A stretch of 64,000 nucleotides of DNA, taken from RHKX01 sp046330285 (GTDB lineage Bacteria; Actinomycetota; Thermoleophilia; Solirubrobacterales; 70-9). The notes under the pieces are model-generated. The model did not search any database, was not told the origin of the DNA, and saw only the letters and a list, made by a program, of their open reading frames with translations. A program made the position numbers and the translations under genes. Position 1 is the first letter of the stretch. The number at the start of each line of letters is the position of its first letter. Positions 16,331-24,989 of this stretch are shown here, piece by piece. The stretch spans positions 1-64,000 of the forward strand of contig JAXLSX010000007.1 of NCBI GenBank assembly GCA_046330285.1. Reading direction: 5' to 3'.

Positions 16331-16971
16331 TTGATCACCTGGGCCGGGCCGCCGCCGCCCGGCGCCTCGTTGTCCTTCGGCGGCGGCTCTCCCGGGAGCG
16401 CGATCGTGTCGGGCAGATTCTTCGACTGCTTGGCGTAGTCGTCGCCGCTGGCCTCGTCGAGCGCGTTGAGCTGGTCGTCGGTCACGGTCTCGGCGCCCGG
16501 CGCCTTGGTGGCGTCCACGACCTTGTCCCCACCGCCGCCGGAGTTCTTCTCGTCCTTCTTCTTGGCGTCCCCCCCGCCCGTGGACGCGACCTTCTCGGTT
16601 CCCGGATCGGCCGTCGTGGTCGTCGCGGCGGCCGTCGTCGCCACCGGCGCGGCGGCGACCTGGACCGGGTCGTTGTTGTCGCCACGGCCGAGCATCACCC
16701 CGACGAGGAGCACCACGGCCAGCGTCGCGATGCCGCCGACGATCGCCATCGGCGTCCACGGACCCTGCGAGCTGGCAGCCGGGGCGATCGCGGGTGCGAC
16801 GGGCGCGCCTCCCGGCGCGACATCCTGATCGGCCGCCATTGCATCGAGGTCGACTCGGGTCGCTCCTCGCCGCTCGCCGCAGTTCATGCAGTAGCGCTGG
16901 TCGGTCGCGAGCGGAGCGTGGCAGGACCTGCACGCCTCGCCCTCGAGTCCGAGTACTGGTTCGTCGCTCAT
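16327..16971 (-). CDS. zinc-ribbon single-pass membrane protein
   Basis: 214 residues: a zinc ribbon at the N-terminus (Cys14, 17, 28, 31), a linker, one membrane helix (~75-95, AIVGGIATLAVVLLVGVML), and a Thr/Ala/Gly-rich extracytoplasmic tail of low complexity. A near-consensus ribosome site AGGAGG lies 9 nt before the ATG, and it merges with the TAG stop of the upstream lipoprotein gene. The ribbon should face the cytoplasm. Function unknown. Confidence 0.8.
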   Translation of the reverse strand: MSDEPVLGLEGEACRSCHAPLATDQRYCMNCGERRGATRVDLDAMAADQDVAPGGAPVAPAIAPAASSQGPWTPMAIVGGIATLAVVLLVGVMLGRGDNNDPVQVAAAPVATTAAATTTTADPGTEKVASTGGGDAKKKDEKNSGGGGDKVVDATKAPGAETVTDDQLNALDEASGDDYAKQSKNLPDTIALPGEPPPKDNEAPGGGGPAQVIK

Positions 16972-16983
16972 TCGATTCGCCTC

Positions 16984-17739
16984 CTATGGCTGCAGTTGGA
17001 CGGGAGGGGCGGTGACCTCGATGTCCGCCCCCTCGGGATCGCCGATGAAAAAGACGTGGTAGGGCGTGCCGTGATCGGGATCGGCTTCGAGCCGGCGAAG
17101 TCCCCCGCGCCCCGCCGCCACGATCCGGTTGCCGTCGCGAGCCACGGCGAAGACGGTCACGTCGCGCTGCTCGACCTGCGACTTGTTCTCCGCCTCGCCG
17201 GTCGCCTCGACTCCCGAGAACTGATCCTGCTTCAGCGTCGGGTTCGTCAACTCGATCTCGGGAGGACTCGCCGGCAACTCCTCGCCGCCCGCACCGATCG
17301 TCGCCTCGACCTCGTCAGGCTCGCCGGTCGCGAGGATCTGGTCGTGGACCCAGTCGAAGGTCTCCCCCGGCCCGATCGCGGGAATCTCGGTGAGCGCGGG
17401 AGCGAGGCCGGGCACGTTGTTCTTGAAGACCGTCTTGCCCTTCGCGTCGCTGACGTCGATCGCGATCGGGACGTGGGCGTAGCCCTGGTCGGAGGTGTTC
17501 TTGACCTCGACCACGACGGCCGTACCGTTCTTGTCGCTGAGCAGGGTCGTGTCGACGACCTCGATGTCCTTGTTCTTCTGCTTGACGACGAGGCCCTTCT
17601 CGCTCTTGATCAGCTTCTGGCCCTCCGCCTCTCGCTGAGCGCTCGTCGCCTGGGTCGACTGGCACCCCGCGGCGAGCAGGGCGGCGCCCGCCAGCGACAT
17701 GCCGAGACCCGCGGCGACGCCGATTCGTGCGCGGGTCAT
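16984..17739 (-). CDS. lipoprotein with two FxLYD-like beta domains
   Basis: 251 residues. The signal peptide ends in LLAAGC with lipid Cys26. The mature part appears to have two related beta-sandwich modules, one around NGTAVVVEVKNTSDQGYAHV and one around GVEATGEAENKSQVEQRDVT, the pattern of FxLYD/DUF4352-type extracytoplasmic domains. Its ATG overlaps the pstB stop (ATGA, 17736-17739), so it is made together with the phosphate transporter, in the position where phoU often lies. Role in phosphate uptake is an inference. Confidence 0.8.
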   Translation of the reverse strand: MTRARIGVAAGLGMSLAGAALLAAGCQSTQATSAQREAEGQKLIKSEKGLVVKQKNKDIEVVDTTLLSDKNGTAVVVEVKNTSDQGYAHVPIAIDVSDAKGKTVFKNNVPGLAPALTEIPAIGPGETFDWVHDQILATGEPDEVEATIGAGGEELPASPPEIELTNPTLKQDQFSGVEATGEAENKSQVEQRDVTVFAVARDGNRIVAAGRGGLRRLEADPDHGTPYHVFFIGDPEGADIEVTAPPVQLQP

Positions 17740-18617
17740 CCGAACGCACCCGTCACGTACTCGCGCGTGCGCATCGCCTGCGGCGCGCCGAAGACATCGA
17801 CGGCCGGGCCGTACTCGACGAGATCGCCGAGATACATGAACGCGACCCGATCGGCGACCCGTTGCGCCTGCTGGAGGTTGTGGGTGACGATCACGATTGC
17901 GATCTCCGCCCGGAGCCGCCCGATCAGTTCCTCGATGACGTCCGTCGAGATCGGGTCGAGGGCCGAGCACGGCTCGTCGAGCAGCAGAACCTCGGGATCG
18001 ATCGCCAGCGAGCGCGCAATGCAGAGGCGCTGTTGCTGGCCGCCGGACAGCCGTAGGGCGGCGCCGTCGAGGTCGTCCTTCACCTCCTCGAAAAGGCCGG
18101 CCCGTTCGAGCGCGCTCTGGACCTCGGGCTCGAGGACGTGGCGCTTCGGCTTCTTGGTGCCGCGCTCGCGCAGGCCGTAGGCGACGTTGTCGAAGATGCT
18201 CATCGGGAACGGGTTCGGCTGCTGGAAGACCATCCCGACCTGACGGCGGAGCTGGGTGACCTCGAGGAAGTCGATGTCGCGCCCGTCGAGCAGGATCTGG
18301 CCGGAACGGGCGGCGGTCGGGGTGTCGTCGACGAGCCGGTTCAGCGACCGCAGCAACGTCGTCTTCCCGCAGCCGGAAGGGCCGATCAGCGCCAGGACCT
18401 CGCCCTTGCGCACCTCGATCGAAACCTTGTTGACCGCGAGCTTGTTGCCGTAGGCGACGCTCAGCTCCACGGTCCGCATCCGCTCCGTCACCGCGGTGGC
18501 GGGACGGTTCGCCGGACCGGGGGCGAACGTCGCGGTCGCGCCGTTTCCGTTCACGGCCGGGTCGGCGATCTGCGGGGCCGCGTCGACCGCGATCCTTCTG
18601 ATCGGGGGTACCGTCAT
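17736..18617 (-). CDS. pstB: phosphate ABC transporter ATPase PstB
   Basis: A 293-residue cytoplasmic ATPase energising phosphate import. Walker A is GPSGCGKTT, the signature LSGGQQQRLCIARSLA, Walker B VLLLDEPCSALDP and the switch His in VTHNLQQ. The N-terminus carries a ~45-residue extension before the ABC domain (from about VELSVAYGNK), longer than in typical PstB. The ATG overlaps the pstA stop (18614-18617). Confidence 0.96.
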   Translation of the reverse strand: MTVPPIRRIAVDAAPQIADPAVNGNGATATFAPGPANRPATAVTERMRTVELSVAYGNKLAVNKVSIEVRKGEVLALIGPSGCGKTTLLRSLNRLVDDTPTAARSGQILLDGRDIDFLEVTQLRRQVGMVFQQPNPFPMSIFDNVAYGLRERGTKKPKRHVLEPEVQSALERAGLFEEVKDDLDGAALRLSGGQQQRLCIARSLAIDPEVLLLDEPCSALDPISTDVIEELIGRLRAEIAIVIVTHNLQQAQRVADRVAFMYLGDLVEYGPAVDVFGAPQAMRTREYVTGAFG

Positions 18618-19624
18618 GCCCAATTGCTCTTCCTCCTTCGCACCGTGACGTCGACGAGGAAGTTCAGGAGCACGACCGCGATCAGCAGCACGAACGCCGC
18701 TGCGTAGGCCTTCTCGGGAGCGTTCCCCTCGCCGGCCGGCGAGTTGTTGTAGACAAAGCTGGTCAGCGTTCCGCCGGTGCCGCGGAGCGTCCCGAGCACC
18801 GGCGTGTCGTCGGCGGCGTCGAGGGTGAGCGAGGCGCCGAGGAGGATCACGACGATCGCCGTGTCGCCGATGATCCGGCCCATTCCGAGAGTCGCGCCGG
18901 TCGCGATCCCCGAGCGCGACGAGGGCAGGAGGACGCGGCGGATTGTGGAGATCCGGTCCTTGCCGAGGGCGTAGGACGCCTCGCGGACGTGGCGCGGGAT
19001 CGCGTCGAGCGCCTCCCGGGTCGCACCGACCACGAGAGGCAGCGCGATCAGCGACATCATGGCCGCCGCCGCGAAGAACGAGCGGCCGAACACGGCACCG
19101 CCCTCGGCCGTGAACGAGAGGAAGCCGAAGATCCCCTGGGAGAAGATCAAGAGGCCGAAGATCGCGAGCACGATGCTCGGCATCCCGGCGATCATCTCGA
19201 TCCCCGACTCGACCATGCGCGCCAGCCCGTTCGGGCGGCCGTATTCGCTGAGCCAGACCGCGATTGCGATACCGAGCGGCAGCGCGATCGCCGTTCCCAT
19301 CAGCGCGAGGATCAGCGTGCCGGCGATCGGGTCGAGGAACCCTCCCGTCTTGCTCTGATCCAGCCCGGGCTTCGGCGACTGGGTGAGCATGTCCAGGTTG
19401 ATGTACTGGAGTCCCTTGTAGCCCATGAAGACGACGATCGCCCCGGCGATCAGACAGAGGGCGATGCCGGCCGCCCAGGAGAGGCCGACGCCGGCGCGGT
19501 CGCCGCGGCTCCAGGACGGTGCGAGGGGCCTGAACTGAGGTTCCTGGGGAGCCGGCGCATGCCCGTTCCCGTTCGCGGACGGGTCCGCCGGTGCGACCGA
19601 GGCCGGTGTCATCGGCTCGGTCAT
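18614..19624 (-). CDS. pstA: phosphate ABC transporter permease PstA
   Basis: A 336-residue inner-membrane permease with about six helices and the EAA-type loop around PRHVREASYALGKDRISTI, which contacts PstB. The N-terminal ~45 residues are a Pro/Asn/Gly-rich cytoplasmic extension. The start ATG overlaps the pstC stop (ATGA, 19621-19624). Confidence 0.95.
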   Translation of the reverse strand: MTEPMTPASVAPADPSANGNGHAPAPQEPQFRPLAPSWSRGDRAGVGLSWAAGIALCLIAGAIVVFMGYKGLQYINLDMLTQSPKPGLDQSKTGGFLDPIAGTLILALMGTAIALPLGIAIAVWLSEYGRPNGLARMVESGIEMIAGMPSIVLAIFGLLIFSQGIFGFLSFTAEGGAVFGRSFFAAAAMMSLIALPLVVGATREALDAIPRHVREASYALGKDRISTIRRVLLPSSRSGIATGATLGMGRIIGDTAIVVILLGASLTLDAADDTPVLGTLRGTGGTLTSFVYNNSPAGEGNAPEKAYAAAFVLLIAVVLLNFLVDVTVRRRKSNWA

Positions 19625-20655
19625 CGCGGGTTGAGCATGTAGCGGCTGAGCGACTTCCGCGCCCACCAGCCGGCAAACGAGAGCGCCGCGCTGGCAACGA
19701 GGAGGACCGCCGCGAAGGCGTACAGCGTCTGCCCGAACGGCTCGACCGAGAGCCCCTCGGCGTTGTCGACGATCGTCGCCGCGAGCGGACGGGACGGCTC
19801 GAACAGGAAGGTGAGGCCGTCGAGCGGGTTCGGCGCGAAGCCGACCGACCCGGACACCATCGAGAGCATGATCGCCTCGCCGAGGGCTCGGGCGCCGGCG
19901 AGCACCATCGCGGCGACGATGGCCGGGCGCGCCGCGCGGACCCCGATCGTCCAGAGCGCGCGCCAGCGGTTGACCCCGAGCGCGGCCGAGCCCTGCATCC
20001 ACCCCTGGGGAACGGCCCGCAGGGCGTCGACCACGATCGCGATCATGATCGGCGTGATCATGATCGTCAGGATCGTGACGGCGACGAGAAGGCTCGATCC
20101 GTCGAGCTGGATCACGTAGCTGACGGACTTCTTCATCTCCTCGTCGATCAGGTTGCGCTCGACGAACGGGACGAAGATGAGGATGCCGATCAGGCCGTAG
20201 ACGACGGACGGCACCGCCGCCAGGAGCCGCACGACCGGCTCGACGATCCGCCGGATCCCGTTCGGAGCGAACTCGACGATGAACATCGCCGACAGCAGCG
20301 AGAACGCGGTCGCGATCAGAACGGAGACCGCGCTGATCAGGAGCGTCGAGTAGATCAGCGGCCACGCTCCCATGTCGTAGACGTAGTTACTGGCGTCGGC
20401 GGGGGAGTTGAAGATGTCGGTGAGTTGCGCGTCGACCTCGCCCTTGGCCCCGAACCAGGTCAGCCCGTTGTCAGCGAAGGAGGGCCACGCTTTGAGCACG
20501 ACGAAGACGACCATGCCGACGATGAGCAGCAGGACGCCGGAGGCCAGCGCGCCGAGCAACCGCTCGGCGCGCTGATCCTCAGCGGTCGTCAGAACGCGAG
20601 CGGGTGCACGCGTGCCGACGCCCCTGATCTTTGTTGTCAGCTGAGTGGCACCCAC
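19621..20655 (-). CDS. pstC: phosphate ABC transporter permease PstC
   Basis: About 344 residues, six predicted membrane helices, with the permease coupling loop near PQGWMQGSAALGVNRWRAL. Between the first two helices is a ~60-residue external loop, usual for PstC. The start is uncertain: the GTG at 20655 was chosen and overlaps the end of pstS by 19 nt. No other standard start codon is available before the first helix except a distant ATG at 20709 inside pstS. Confidence 0.92.
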   Translation of the reverse strand: MGATQLTTKIRGVGTRAPARVLTTAEDQRAERLLGALASGVLLLIVGMVVFVVLKAWPSFADNGLTWFGAKGEVDAQLTDIFNSPADASNYVYDMGAWPLIYSTLLISAVSVLIATAFSLLSAMFIVEFAPNGIRRIVEPVVRLLAAVPSVVYGLIGILIFVPFVERNLIDEEMKKSVSYVIQLDGSSLLVAVTILTIMITPIMIAIVVDALRAVPQGWMQGSAALGVNRWRALWTIGVRAARPAIVAAMVLAGARALGEAIMLSMVSGSVGFAPNPLDGLTFLFEPSRPLAATIVDNAEGLSVEPFGQTLYAFAAVLLVASAALSFAGWWARKSLSRYMLNPR

Positions 20656-21452
20656 TCGCTGGCGATGATCTTCTCGGCGGTCTTGCTCTTGCGGATCCAG
20701 TTGATCCACTTCTTGGCGTCGCCGGTCGGTGCTCCACGGCTGACCAGGAAGAAGTTGCGCACGCCGGAGTACTGACCCGACTTCGCGTTGCGCAACGTGC
20801 AGTCGACACCCTGGTACGGGGTCACGTGCACTCCCTTGGTGAACGCCTCCGAGACGTAGCCGATGCCGTTCTTGTCGTTCTTGACGGCCTGCTGAACGAG
20901 ACCGTTGGACGACTTGGCGCTGGCTCCGCCGAATACGGAGGTCGAGCCCAGGAAGATCTTCTGGAAGGCATCCTGGGTGCCCGATGCCGCCGTCCGCACG
21001 AACAGGTCGATCGTGCCGCTCTGCTGCGCCCCGGAAACGTCCTTCCAGGACCGGACTCCACCTCCGAAGACCGCCTGGACCTGGGACTGGCTGAGGTTCG
21101 GCAGCGGGTTGGCGTTGTTGGTGATCAGACAGATCGCGTCGCGAGCGATCTTGTTGAACACGATTCCGCCCGGATCGCTCGACTTCGGATCGCGCGACGA
21201 CATGCCGAGCGTCACGCGCCCGTGCGAGACGTCGGAGATGCCGACGTCCGAGCCGCCCTGAAGCAGCTTGAACTGGACGCCGTCGGTCTTCTGGACGTAC
21301 TTGCTCGCGAGCTTGGCCGCGAGCGGGGCGACCGAGGTCGAGCCGCTGAGCGTGATCGTCGAAGCGTCGGCCATCGCCGGGGCTACCGCACCGGTGACGC
21401 AGACCGCTCCGATCACCAGCGCTGCTCGCGCTCGGATCGATGCTCTTGACAT
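20637..21452 (-). CDS. pstS: phosphate-binding protein PstS
   Basis: A 271-residue periplasmic-type binding protein with a Sec signal peptide ending near PAMADAS. It lacks a lipobox Cys, unlike many Gram-positive PstS. Phosphate-loop residues are visible in SGSTSVAPL, SSRDPKSSDPG and RTAASGTQDAF. The ATG at 21452 is fixed by an AAAGGAG ribosome site 7 nt upstream. First gene of the pst chain; a secreted-protein gene 141 bp upstream on the same strand may share the transcript. Confidence 0.93.
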   Translation of the reverse strand: MSRASIRARAALVIGAVCVTGAVAPAMADASTITLSGSTSVAPLAAKLASKYVQKTDGVQFKLLQGGSDVGISDVSHGRVTLGMSSRDPKSSDPGGIVFNKIARDAICLITNNANPLPNLSQSQVQAVFGGGVRSWKDVSGAQQSGTIDLFVRTAASGTQDAFQKIFLGSTSVFGGASAKSSNGLVQQAVKNDKNGIGYVSEAFTKGVHVTPYQGVDCTLRNAKSGQYSGVRNFFLVSRGAPTGDAKKWINWIRKSKTAEKIIASEWVPLS

Positions 21453-21593
21453 CCGTTTACTCCTTTCTCGAATCACTCGCATCGGGTGTCGCTGCGAGTC
21501 GTTCTTCTCCGTGCGTCACTGGCATGGATGAAGGCTTGGCGCAGGCCGGCGGACGGATGGGAGAGGGGATCCGGCCGCCGGCGCTGCGCGGTG

Positions 21594-22196
21594 TCACGAG
21601 TGGTGCTTCCCGCCCTTGTGGCCTCTGTCGGGCTTCGGGACCTCGCACTTCGGGACCTTGAGCCGGAACGGCTCCGAGATCGTCTTCGTGTGCGCGAGGG
21701 TCGACTCGTTGATCCTGTCCGCGGCGACGACCACCCAGACCCGGAACGGGGTCTTCACGCCCTTGCGGCTGCACGGCTTCTGCGTGAGCTCGAAGTCGGA
21801 GACGGCCGTGTTGCCGAGGCTCATCTTCCCGTTGCAGCCGAAGCCGGAGCCGGGGAACGGACCCTCGCAGCCGAAGGACTCGCCGGTCCCGACGACCTCG
21901 CCGGCCGGGTCATAGACGAGCGCGTTGGCGTTGAACCCGATGACGTCCTTGGTCGAGACGATCGAGTAGGCGTCGATCGTCGTCGGCTGCTCAGGGATGC
22001 CTTGGGGCGAGGTGCACGAGAACGAGTACTCGAAGGCGCGCGGGCCGCCGCCGTCGAGCGGGTCGACGCTGCCGCCGCAGTCGACCGTCGCCGCCTGAGC
22101 GGAGCCGGCCAGCAGGAGCCCGGCGCCGATCGCGGCGGCGGTTCCGGCGACCGCGGCCCAACCGCGAACCCGTCCCGAGCCGATATGAAACTTCAC
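21594..22196 (-). CDS. secreted Cys-containing protein of unknown function
   Basis: A 200-residue protein with a signal peptide (hydrophobic to about GSAQA). The mature part has several Cys residues (VDCGGS, FSCTSP, FGCEGP, FGCNGK, KPCSRK, PKCEVP), likely disulfide-bonded, and a His/Lys/Gly-rich C-terminus. The GTG start is set by an AGAGGAG ribosome site. It sits between a PHO-box-like repeat and pstS on the same strand, so it may be phosphate-regulated (inference). No family recognised. Confidence 0.78.
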   Translation of the reverse strand: MKFHIGSGRVRGWAAVAGTAAAIGAGLLLAGSAQAATVDCGGSVDPLDGGGPRAFEYSFSCTSPQGIPEQPTTIDAYSIVSTKDVIGFNANALVYDPAGEVVGTGESFGCEGPFPGSGFGCNGKMSLGNTAVSDFELTQKPCSRKGVKTPFRVWVVVAADRINESTLAHTKTISEPFRLKVPKCEVPKPDRGHKGGKHHS

Positions 22197-22310
22197 GTGG
22201 ATTACTCCTCTTTCGGTTGCGATGCGCGGCCGGATTCGGCTGTTGCGCGCTGTCGAAGCGGAGTATCTGGACGGTTCCCCGCGCCCATGTTGCGTGTCTG
22301 CAACCAGGAC

Positions 22311-22354
22311 GTTTCATTCGTGTTTCAGACTTGTTGACGGGCTGTGACCGTCCC
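22311..22354. promoter_or_regulatory. PHO-box-like array of four 11-nt units
   Basis: Four consecutive 11-nt units begin GTTTCA (22311), GTTTCA (22322), GTTGAC (22333) and GTGACC (22344). Eleven-nt direct repeats with a GTTCA-like core are the known binding pattern of PhoP/PhoB regulators in actinobacteria. It lies in the divergent gap between the secreted-protein/pst genes and the amino-acid transporter. Confidence 0.5.
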
Positions 22355-22457
22355 GCTCGCACTTTGCGAAAGTCGGCTCGGCTCCTGCGATTGAGTGCGG
22401 TCGCGTAGGATCCCCGCGTTCGCGTTCTCAACTGGACGTTCCCGCCCGGAGGTCGTC

Positions 22458-23336
22458 GTGTCCCAGTCCCGCATCCTCAAGTTCCTGCTGCTCACCTGCA
22501 TGCTCGGCGCCGCGTTCGTGATCGCCGCCTGCGGCAGCTCCGACTCGTCCGACTCGACGTCGGCCGACGCCACGGTCGCGTCGCTCGACGACTGCACGCC
22601 GGACACCCTCGACACGGTCACGGCGGGCACGCTCACGATCGGCACCGACAAGCCCGCCTACCCGCCGTACTTCGAGGACAACGACCCGACCAACGGCAAG
22701 GGCTTCGAGAGCGCGACCGCCTACGCGATCGCCGATCAGCTCGGATTCAGCCAGGACCAGGTCGAGTGGACGGTCGTCCCGTTCAACTCCTCATACGCAC
22801 CCGGCCCGAAGGACTTCGACTTCGACATCAACCAGATCTCGATCACGCCGAAGCGCGCCGAGCAGGTCGACTTCTCGTCGCCCTACTACACGGCCGACCA
22901 GGCAGTCGTGACGCTGAAGGACTCCGACTACGTCGACTCGACCTCGCTCGAGGAGTTGAAGGGCGCCTCGTTCGGCGTCCAGATCGGCACGACGAGCCTC
23001 GACGCGGTCAACGAGGTCATCCAGCCCGACAGCGAGCCGCAGGTGTTCGACACCTCCAACGACGTGGTCAGCGCCCTCAAGCAGGGACAGGTGGACGCCG
23101 TCGTGGTCGACACGCCGACCGCCCTTTATCTGACCGCGGTCCAGGTGCCCGACGGGACGATCGTCGGCGAGTTCCCGGCACCGGGCGGGGACGAGTGGGG
23201 CGCGCTGCTGGCGAAGGACTCGTCGCTGACGGCCTGCGTCTCCGCCGCGGTCGAGGAGCTGAAGAGCTCCGGCGAGCTCGACGACATCCAGCAGGAATGG
23301 ATCAACAGCGCCGGCGGCGTCAAGGAACTTCAGTAG
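22458..23336 (+). CDS. polar amino-acid ABC substrate-binding lipoprotein
   Basis: A 292-residue lipoprotein with lipobox VIAAC (Cys25) and a Ser/Asp linker. The SBP family 3 fold is shown by LTIGTDKPAYPPYFEDND near the start, FDFDINQISITPKRAEQVDFSSPYY in pieces, and QGQVDAVVVDTPTA. It captures an amino acid for the permease and ATPase encoded next. The GTG start is fixed by CGGAGG 5 nt upstream. Specificity cannot be read from the sequence. Confidence 0.92.
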   Translation: MSQSRILKFLLLTCMLGAAFVIAACGSSDSSDSTSADATVASLDDCTPDTLDTVTAGTLTIGTDKPAYPPYFEDNDPTNGKGFESATAYAIADQLGFSQDQVEWTVVPFNSSYAPGPKDFDFDINQISITPKRAEQVDFSSPYYTADQAVVTLKDSDYVDSTSLEELKGASFGVQIGTTSLDAVNEVIQPDSEPQVFDTSNDVVSALKQGQVDAVVVDTPTALYLTAVQVPDGTIVGEFPAPGGDEWGALLAKDSSLTACVSAAVEELKSSGELDDIQQEWINSAGGVKELQ

Positions 23337-23359
23337 CCGTCCTGTGAAAACCTGAGCTG

Positions 23360-24196
23360 GTGGAGGCGACCGGGCCCAGACCCGATCGGCGAGCGGAGCG
23401 CGCGGCCGCTAAGCGTCGCCGCGACCGGCGCGGCCTGGCGATCGCGGCGGTGTCCACCGTCGTAGTCATCGGCGGCCTGATCACGCTGATCCTGACCAGC
23501 CCCGGCTGGCCCGACGTCCGCGACACGTTCTTCAACGCGACGGTCTTCAAGGAGTCCTTCCCCGAGGTCGCCAAGGGCTTCTGGCTCGACATCCGGATCT
23601 TCATCGTCGTCGAGCTCGTCGTCCTCGTCCTCGGGCTGGTCGTCGCGCTGATCCGGGCGACGACCCTCCCGGCGCTCTTTCCGCTGCGCCTCCTCGCAGT
23701 CGTCTACGCGGACATATTCCGCGGCATCCCGGTCGTGCTGCTCGTCTACCTCGTCGGGTTCGGAATCCCGGCGCTCGATCCGCCGGAGGGGCTCCTGACC
23801 AACGAGGTCTTCCTCGGCGGAATGGCGCTGACCCTCTCGTACGGCGCCTACGTCTCCGAGGTCTACCGCGCCGGGCTGAGGTCGGTCCATCCGGGCCAGC
23901 GCGAGGCCGCTCTCGCCGTCGGCCTGACCGAGCAGCAGACGATGCGCCACGTCGTCGTCCCGCAGGCGGTCCGCAACGTCGGGCCGCCGCTGCTCAACGA
24001 CTTCATCTCGCTGCAGAAGGACGTCGCGCTGATCTCGATCATCGGGGTTTCCGCGGAGGCATTCCGGATCGCGCAGATCCAGTCCTCGACCGACTTCAAC
24101 TACACGCCGCTGCTGTGTGCCGCGCTGCTCTACCTCGCGGTGACGGTCCCGCTAGCGCGGATGCTCGACCGCTGGGACCGGGGGCGCGTGCGATGA
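23360..24196 (+). CDS. polar amino-acid ABC transporter permease
   Basis: A 278-residue membrane permease of the HisM/GlnP type with an Arg-rich cytoplasmic N-terminus. The signature TLSYGAYVSEVYRAGLRSV then GQREAALAVGLT is the family EAA loop. GTG start 23 bp after the binding-protein stop; its stop overlaps the ATPase start (ATGA). Confidence 0.93.
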   Translation: MEATGPRPDRRAERAAAKRRRDRRGLAIAAVSTVVVIGGLITLILTSPGWPDVRDTFFNATVFKESFPEVAKGFWLDIRIFIVVELVVLVLGLVVALIRATTLPALFPLRLLAVVYADIFRGIPVVLLVYLVGFGIPALDPPEGLLTNEVFLGGMALTLSYGAYVSEVYRAGLRSVHPGQREAALAVGLTEQQTMRHVVVPQAVRNVGPPLLNDFISLQKDVALISIIGVSAEAFRIAQIQSSTDFNYTPLLCAALLYLAVTVPLARMLDRWDRGRVR

Positions 24197-24942
24197 GCAC
24201 ACCGGTGATCGACATCCAGGGAATCACGAAGGCGTTCGGGGACCGCGAGGTCCTGAAGGGAATCGACCTCGAGATCGCCGAGCACCAGGCGGTGGCGCTG
24301 ATCGGCGCCTCGGGCTCCGGCAAATCGACGCTCCTGCGCTGCATCGACCTGCTCGTGGAGATCGACGACGGCGACATCTTCCTCGACGGTGAGGTGATCA
24401 CCGACCCGTCGGTCAGCCCGGTCGCCGTCCGCCGCAAGCTCGGCTTCGTGTTCCAGGCCTACAACCTGTTCCCGCACCTGAACGTCCTCGAGAACGTCAC
24501 GCTCGGGCTCCGCAAGGGAACCGGGATGACCGCGGCCGAAGCCGAGGACTCGGCGCGGCAGATGCTCGCCCGCTTCGGGCTCGAGGGCCGCGAGAAGGAG
24601 AGCAGCTCGAACCTCTCCGGCGGCCAGCAGCAGCGGGTCGCGATCGCCCGGGCCTTCGCCGCGCGGCCGCGGGCGATGCTCCTCGACGAGGTGACGAGCG
24701 CCCTCGATCCCGAGCTCGTCGGCGAGGTCCTGCGCGCCGTCCGTGACCTCAAGGAGGAGGGCGTGACGATGCTGATCGCGACCCACGAGATGAGCTTCGC
24801 CCGCGAGGTCGCCGACACCGTCGGGTTCCTCCACGAGGGCCGGCTCGTCGAGGTCGGACCGCCCGAGCAGGTGCTCGAGGATCCGCAGGACCCGAACACC
24901 CAGAAGTTCCTCCGGCGCCTGCTGGAAGCCCGCCGGGTCTAG
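24193..24942 (+). CDS. polar amino-acid ABC transporter ATPase
   Basis: A 249-residue GlnQ-type ATPase. Walker A GASGSGKST, signature LSGGQQQRVAIARAFA, Walker B AMLLDEVTSALDP and switch His in ATHEMSF are all intact. Translationally coupled to the permease by ATGA at 24193-24196. Convergent with the histidine-kinase gene across a 43-bp gap holding a conserved palindromic element. Confidence 0.95.
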   Translation: MSTPVIDIQGITKAFGDREVLKGIDLEIAEHQAVALIGASGSGKSTLLRCIDLLVEIDDGDIFLDGEVITDPSVSPVAVRRKLGFVFQAYNLFPHLNVLENVTLGLRKGTGMTAAEAEDSARQMLARFGLEGREKESSSNLSGGQQQRVAIARAFAARPRAMLLDEVTSALDPELVGEVLRAVRDLKEEGVTMLIATHEMSFAREVADTVGFLHEGRLVEVGPPEQVLEDPQDPNTQKFLRRLLEARRV

Positions 24943-24943
24943 G

Positions 24944-24989
24944 TAACTGCGCGACTCGCGGCCCTCCGGGCCGCTCGACTGCGCGTCAG
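24944..24989. terminator. 46-nt palindromic element, copy A
   Basis: Core stem GCGGCCC / GGGCCGC around loop TCC, with flanks CTGCGCGACTC and TCGACTGCGCGTCAG that pair in an outer stem. Nearly the same sequence occurs at 45196-45241 in reverse orientation, with compensatory changes in the core stem. It lies between convergent genes, so a bidirectional terminator is likely. Confidence 0.75.

Noticed and set aside
17736..20365. Extended frames fusing pstB or pstA with upstream sequence
   Set aside because: The added parts are Arg-rich shadow translations of neighbouring genes; ATGA overlaps give natural starts.
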